In this document: positions 6,072 through 7,866 of the stretch, piece by piece
How the letters are laid out: each line of letters begins with the position of its first letter
How positions within the stretch are numbered: position 1 is the stretch's first letter
From: an uncultured Bacillota bacterium
Lineage (GTDB): Bacteria > Bacillota > Dehalobacteriia > UBA4068
Direction: 5' to 3'
Assembly (NCBI GenBank): GCA_934427095.1
Contig: CAKRYM010000060.1
Location: forward strand, 1-7,866
Length of the DNA: 7,866 nucleotides
Notes under the pieces: generated by a model
The model's input: the letters and a program-made list of their open reading frames with translations, nothing else
Database searches by the model: none
What the model was told of the DNA's origin: nothing
Made by a program: the position numbers and the translations under genes

Positions 6072-6353
6072 TCAACAACATTTATTTGAAACAGGAACAA
6101 GAGAAGCTTTTTCTCCTGCCGCTGAGGGCTTGCCATATCCCTTGCCTTGAAATGCTGGCTCCACAGCGATGTTTTTCAGTTTCAGAATACGGCCCCCCAT
6201 CGGTCACTACGCATTCCTCTTTGATCCCACCTCTTCCAGCACATACATGTGCCCCTTTTTCAGATAGCCATCAACCATGTTCTCTTGCTCGTGCGCCAAT
6301 AAATATTGCTTTTTGTTATGGGGAACTTCTCTGATTTGTATCCTTTTCTCCAT
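6072..6353 (-). pseudogene. GNAT-family N-acetyltransferase remnant, two frameshifts and truncated
   Basis: A perfect start survives: GGAGG seven bases before ATG 6353. The first frame gives MEKRIQIREVPHNKKQYLLA, then a segment containing MYVLEE, and then reaches a TAG. Restoring one base near 6225-6230 (GAGG-TGGG instead of the expected GAGGATGGG) continues as GIKEECVVTD. A second shift in a G6 run (plus-strand C6 at 6193-6198) leads to GGRILKLKNIAVEPAFQGKGYGK. That is the classic GNAT core: a beta-strand with an N-I-A-V-x-P motif, then the acetyl-CoA P-loop Q-G-K-G-Y-G. The homology stops at about 6129, right after the P-loop, and the frame runs through unrelated residues to TGA at 6074-6072. 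The second half of the enzyme is therefore missing and it cannot be active. The original substrate is unknown; this GNAT type is often close to WYL/TfoX/GyrI genes, which fits the neighbourhood. Confidence 0.82.
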
Positions 6354-6419
6354 ATTACAACCTCCCCACCATGATGCGATTTATACTACTACACAAATTA
6401 TGCCGCGGCAATTCCTCGA

Positions 6420-6446
6420 GAAACAGACAGACAGTTGTCGTGTTTC
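6420..6446. repeat. Imperfect inverted repeat in the divergent intergenic region
   Basis: GAAACA (6420-6425) pairs with TGTTTC (6441-6446). Inside it GACAG (6427-6431) pairs with TTGTC through a bulge and a G-T pair. It ends three bases before the extended -10 of the plus-strand promoter and includes a short CAGA repetition. Its position suits an operator, possibly for the neighbouring WYL-type regulator, but this is inference. Confidence 0.3.
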
Positions 6447-6448
6447 TA

Positions 6449-6457
6449 TGATATAAT
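6449..6457 (+). promoter_or_regulatory. Extended -10 promoter of the WYL regulator/tfoX/gyrI unit
   Basis: TGATATAAT at 6449-6457 is an exact TGn-TATAAT extended -10. No good -35 hexamer is found at 16-18 bp, which extended -10 promoters tolerate. Transcription would start near 6464, ahead of the ATG at 6489. Because no clear promoter is seen later, it probably also drives the two intact genes downstream. Confidence 0.65.
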
Positions 6458-6488
6458 ATAACCAAACGCAGAAAAGGCGGTGCATCGC

Positions 6489-6915
6489 ATGAAAATGGAA
6501 CGGCTTATCAGGTAGCGCCCCTACTCTCCACCCCAGAGAAGTAGGTGATTCTAGCGGAGCTGCGGAATTTGGACAGTGTCAGTGGCACCCGCTGCTACAC
6601 CCAGCTGATGGAGAAGCTGTCTGCTGAGACAGGGGCATTGGTACCCGGTATCGTTCATATGTCCATCCACCTCCCCTCCTGGTACAAGACCCACCTGCCG
6701 CTGGCGGCTGGTGGGGAGGATACGGTGTGGACAGCTTCACTGTGGAGCCAGACGGCAGGTTGCGCCTTACCGGAGGATTTTCCCACACAGCCAGCGTGTG
6801 CAGTTGGATTTTGACCTTTGGTGAAGAGGCAGAGCTGCTGGAACCCCAAGAATTGCGGGAGCAGTTGGGCGCTCTCGCCAAAACATTGGCCCATCGTTAT
6901 AAAAGGAGGAATTGA
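6489..6915 (+). pseudogene. YafY-type HTH/WYL transcriptional regulator remnant with two internal deletions
   Basis: Three pieces of one DeoR-like WYL regulator remain. First, ATG 6489 (GGCGG eight bases upstream) gives MKMERLIR and then TAG; this matches the usual N-terminal MK(I/M)(D/E)RLI of such regulators, but the helix-turn-helix that should follow is gone. Second, about 6545-6692 encodes ILAELRNLDSVSGTRCYTQL and continues to HLPSWYK, the linker between HTH and WYL domains. Third, from about 6702 another frame gives WRLV, then YGVDSFTVEPDG, and ends with LTFGEEAELLEPQELREQL and the helix ending in HRYKRRN, the family's C-terminal region. The WYL core between the second and third pieces is missing. 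Intact relatives are about 300 residues; about 130 codons are left here. The TGA at 6913-6915 is one base before the tfoX-like ATG, showing the old operon coupling. It cannot bind DNA. Confidence 0.85.
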
Positions 6916-6916
6916 C

Positions 6917-7240
6917 ATGGCGTCTCATGGAGATTTTGTGGACTATGTAGCCGAGCAGCTACGGGAGGCTGGATACATCCGTAGCCGGAAAATGTTTGGC
7001 GAATACGGCCTTTATTGCGATGGGATATTTTTTGCCGTCATCTGCGACGACCAGTTCTTTGTAAAGATCACCCCAGAGGGAGAAGCCGCGTTCCCCCATC
7101 TGCCCAAGGCACCACCCTACGAGGGGGCAAAGGACTCCTTTTTCGTGGAGGATGTGGAAGACCGTGAACTGCTGACCAATTTAGTCCGTATCACCTGTGT
7201 AGCGCTGAAAAATAGCCTCCAAAAGAAAAGGAGAAAATGA
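6917..7240 (+). CDS. TfoX/Sxy N-terminal domain protein
   Basis: This 107-residue protein matches the TfoX N-terminal domain. The family core RKMFGEYGLYCDG lies at 24-36, followed by FFAVICDDQFFVKITPEG at 38-55 and the PPY segment at 66-68. The tail is very basic (KKRRK). The C-terminal TfoX domain of the gammaproteobacterial competence regulator Sxy is absent, so a competence role should not be assumed. Such single-domain proteins are common in Bacillota next to WYL regulators and GyrI-like genes, and their function is unknown. The start at 6917 is set by AGGAGG at 6904-6909, seven bases upstream. The same frame is open further up to 6818, but that stretch overlaps the regulator's C-terminus in another frame. 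Its TGA at 7238-7240 overlaps or abuts the next gene's start. Confidence 0.9.
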   Translation: MASHGDFVDYVAEQLREAGYIRSRKMFGEYGLYCDGIFFAVICDDQFFVKITPEGEAAFPHLPKAPPYEGAKDSFFVEDVEDRELLTNLVRITCVALKNSLQKKRRK

Positions 7241-7242
7241 GT

Positions 7243-7866
7243 ATGCCCTTTGACTACAAAAAAGAATACAAGGAATTCTATCTGCCACCCAAAACGCCAA
7301 GTATTATCACTATCCCTGCTATGAATTTTCTAGCGGTACGGGGTAAGGGTAACCCCAATGAAGAAGGCGGCGCGTATAAGCAGGCTATGGGTCTATTGTA
7401 TACCGTAGCTTTTACCATCAAAATGAGCAAATTAGGAAAGAACCAGATAGATGGATATTTTGACTATGTACTGCCGCCACTGGAAGGGCTATGGTGGCAA
7501 GAGGGCATCCAAGGGGTAGACTATACCCGTAAGGAAGATTTTCAGTGGATTTCCCTCATCCGTCAGCCGGAGTTCGTCACCCAAAAGGTCTTCGACTGGG
7601 CTATCCGGGAAGCAACCGAAAAGAAGCAGCAGGATTTCTCCACAGTGGAATTTTTTCCCTGGGAGGAGGGGGTATGCGTCCAATGTATGCACATCGGCCC
7701 CTACGATGATGAGCCCGCCACGGTAACCGCTATGGAGGAATACGCAAAGGATCAAGGTTATGCGGCAGACTTTGGGGAACACCGGTTCCACCACGAGATT
7801 TATCTCAGCGACGTGCGGCGGTGTAAACCAGAGCGACTCAAAACAATCATTCGGCAGCCAATAAGG
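7243..7866 (+). CDS. GyrI-like small-molecule-binding domain protein (3' end cut by window edge)
   Basis: The frame is open from 7243 to the last base, giving 208 residues without a stop. It begins MPFDYKKEYKEFY, typical of the stand-alone GyrI-like proteins of Bacillota. The landmarks are AMNFLAVRGKGNPNEEGGAY (26-45), a Trp-rich PPLEGLWWQ (78-86), HIGPYDDEPAT (150-160) and HHEIYLSD (183-190). It ends at TIIRQPIR, where relatives usually stop within a few residues, so nearly the whole protein is present. GyrI-like folds bind hydrophobic or cationic small molecules, and some hydrolyse reactive natural products; the conserved acidic and aromatic pocket residues are present, but the ligand is unknown. 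ATG 7243 has AGGAG nine bases upstream. An in-frame ATG at 7237 overlaps the previous stop as ATGA but is only three bases from that site. It is coupled to the tfoX-like gene. Confidence 0.9.
   Translation, partial: MPFDYKKEYKEFYLPPKTPSIITIPAMNFLAVRGKGNPNEEGGAYKQAMGLLYTVAFTIKMSKLGKNQIDGYFDYVLPPLEGLWWQEGIQGVDYTRKEDFQWISLIRQPEFVTQKVFDWAIREATEKKQQDFSTVEFFPWEEGVCVQCMHIGPYDDEPATVTAMEEYAKDQGYAADFGEHRFHHEIYLSDVRRCKPERLKTIIRQPIR

Noticed and set aside
6029..6334. 101-codon plus-strand frame
   Set aside because: It is the reverse complement of the acetyltransferase remnant. The minus strand gives recognisable GNAT core residues and a perfect ribosome binding site.
6424..6434. CAGA tandem repetition as a variable repeat
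   Set aside because: Fewer than three units, and it forms part of an inverted repeat. Too short to claim a tandem repeat locus.
6818..6916. Longer N-terminus for the TfoX-like protein
   Set aside because: The extra residues are out-of-frame reading of the WYL regulator's conserved C-terminus. AGGAGG is correctly placed for ATG 6917.
7489..7794. 101-codon minus-strand frame
   Set aside because: It is the shadow of the GyrI-like gene, which is open to the window edge and clearly recognisable.

Overview
The window looks like chromosomal DNA of a Gram-positive anaerobe of the Bacillota (Clostridia or Negativicutes type). The reasons are strong AGGAGG-type ribosome binding sites, lipobox-type secreted binding proteins, compact TTGnnn/TATAAT promoters with 17-bp spacers, and genes such as a PspC mini-protein, a BMP-family lipoprotein and a YafY/WYL-TfoX-GyrI cluster. 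This taxonomic guess rests on protein style only.

Layout. Bases 1-123 hold the last 40 codons of an unidentified + strand gene, followed 15 bp later by a small PspC-domain membrane protein (139-342, +). A long bidirectional terminator (362-416) separates these from a - strand pair read from 2647 down to 412: mtnA (methylthioribose-1-phosphate isomerase) and a BMP/PnrA-type nucleoside-binding lipoprotein, translationally coupled and driven by a clear promoter at 2706-2734. Next comes a complete - strand polar amino acid ABC importer: binding lipoprotein (5158-4313), permease (4239-3589) and ATPase (3575-2817). It has its own promoter at 5201-5229, an intercistronic hairpin after the binding-protein gene, and a terminator at 2773-2794.

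From about 5419 to 6915 the sequence is a graveyard of three broken genes that no single open frame reveals: a small lipoprotein split by a frameshift (-), a GNAT acetyltransferase with two frameshifts and a lost C-terminus (-), and, divergent from them, a YafY-type HTH/WYL regulator with two large internal deletions (+). The regulator's promoter and its coupling to the next genes survive. The intact downstream genes, a TfoX N-domain protein (6917-7240) and a GyrI-like domain protein (7243 to the window edge), therefore probably now form a transcription unit headed by a dead regulator. The regulator-TfoX-GyrI block reads as GC-richer than the rest.

No tRNA, rRNA, CRISPR array, insertion sequence or riboswitch was recognised. 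I see no evidence for a wholly new defence or mobile system. The most interesting points are the decayed island, the mtnA-BMP pairing, and the start-site and regulatory details of the importer operon.
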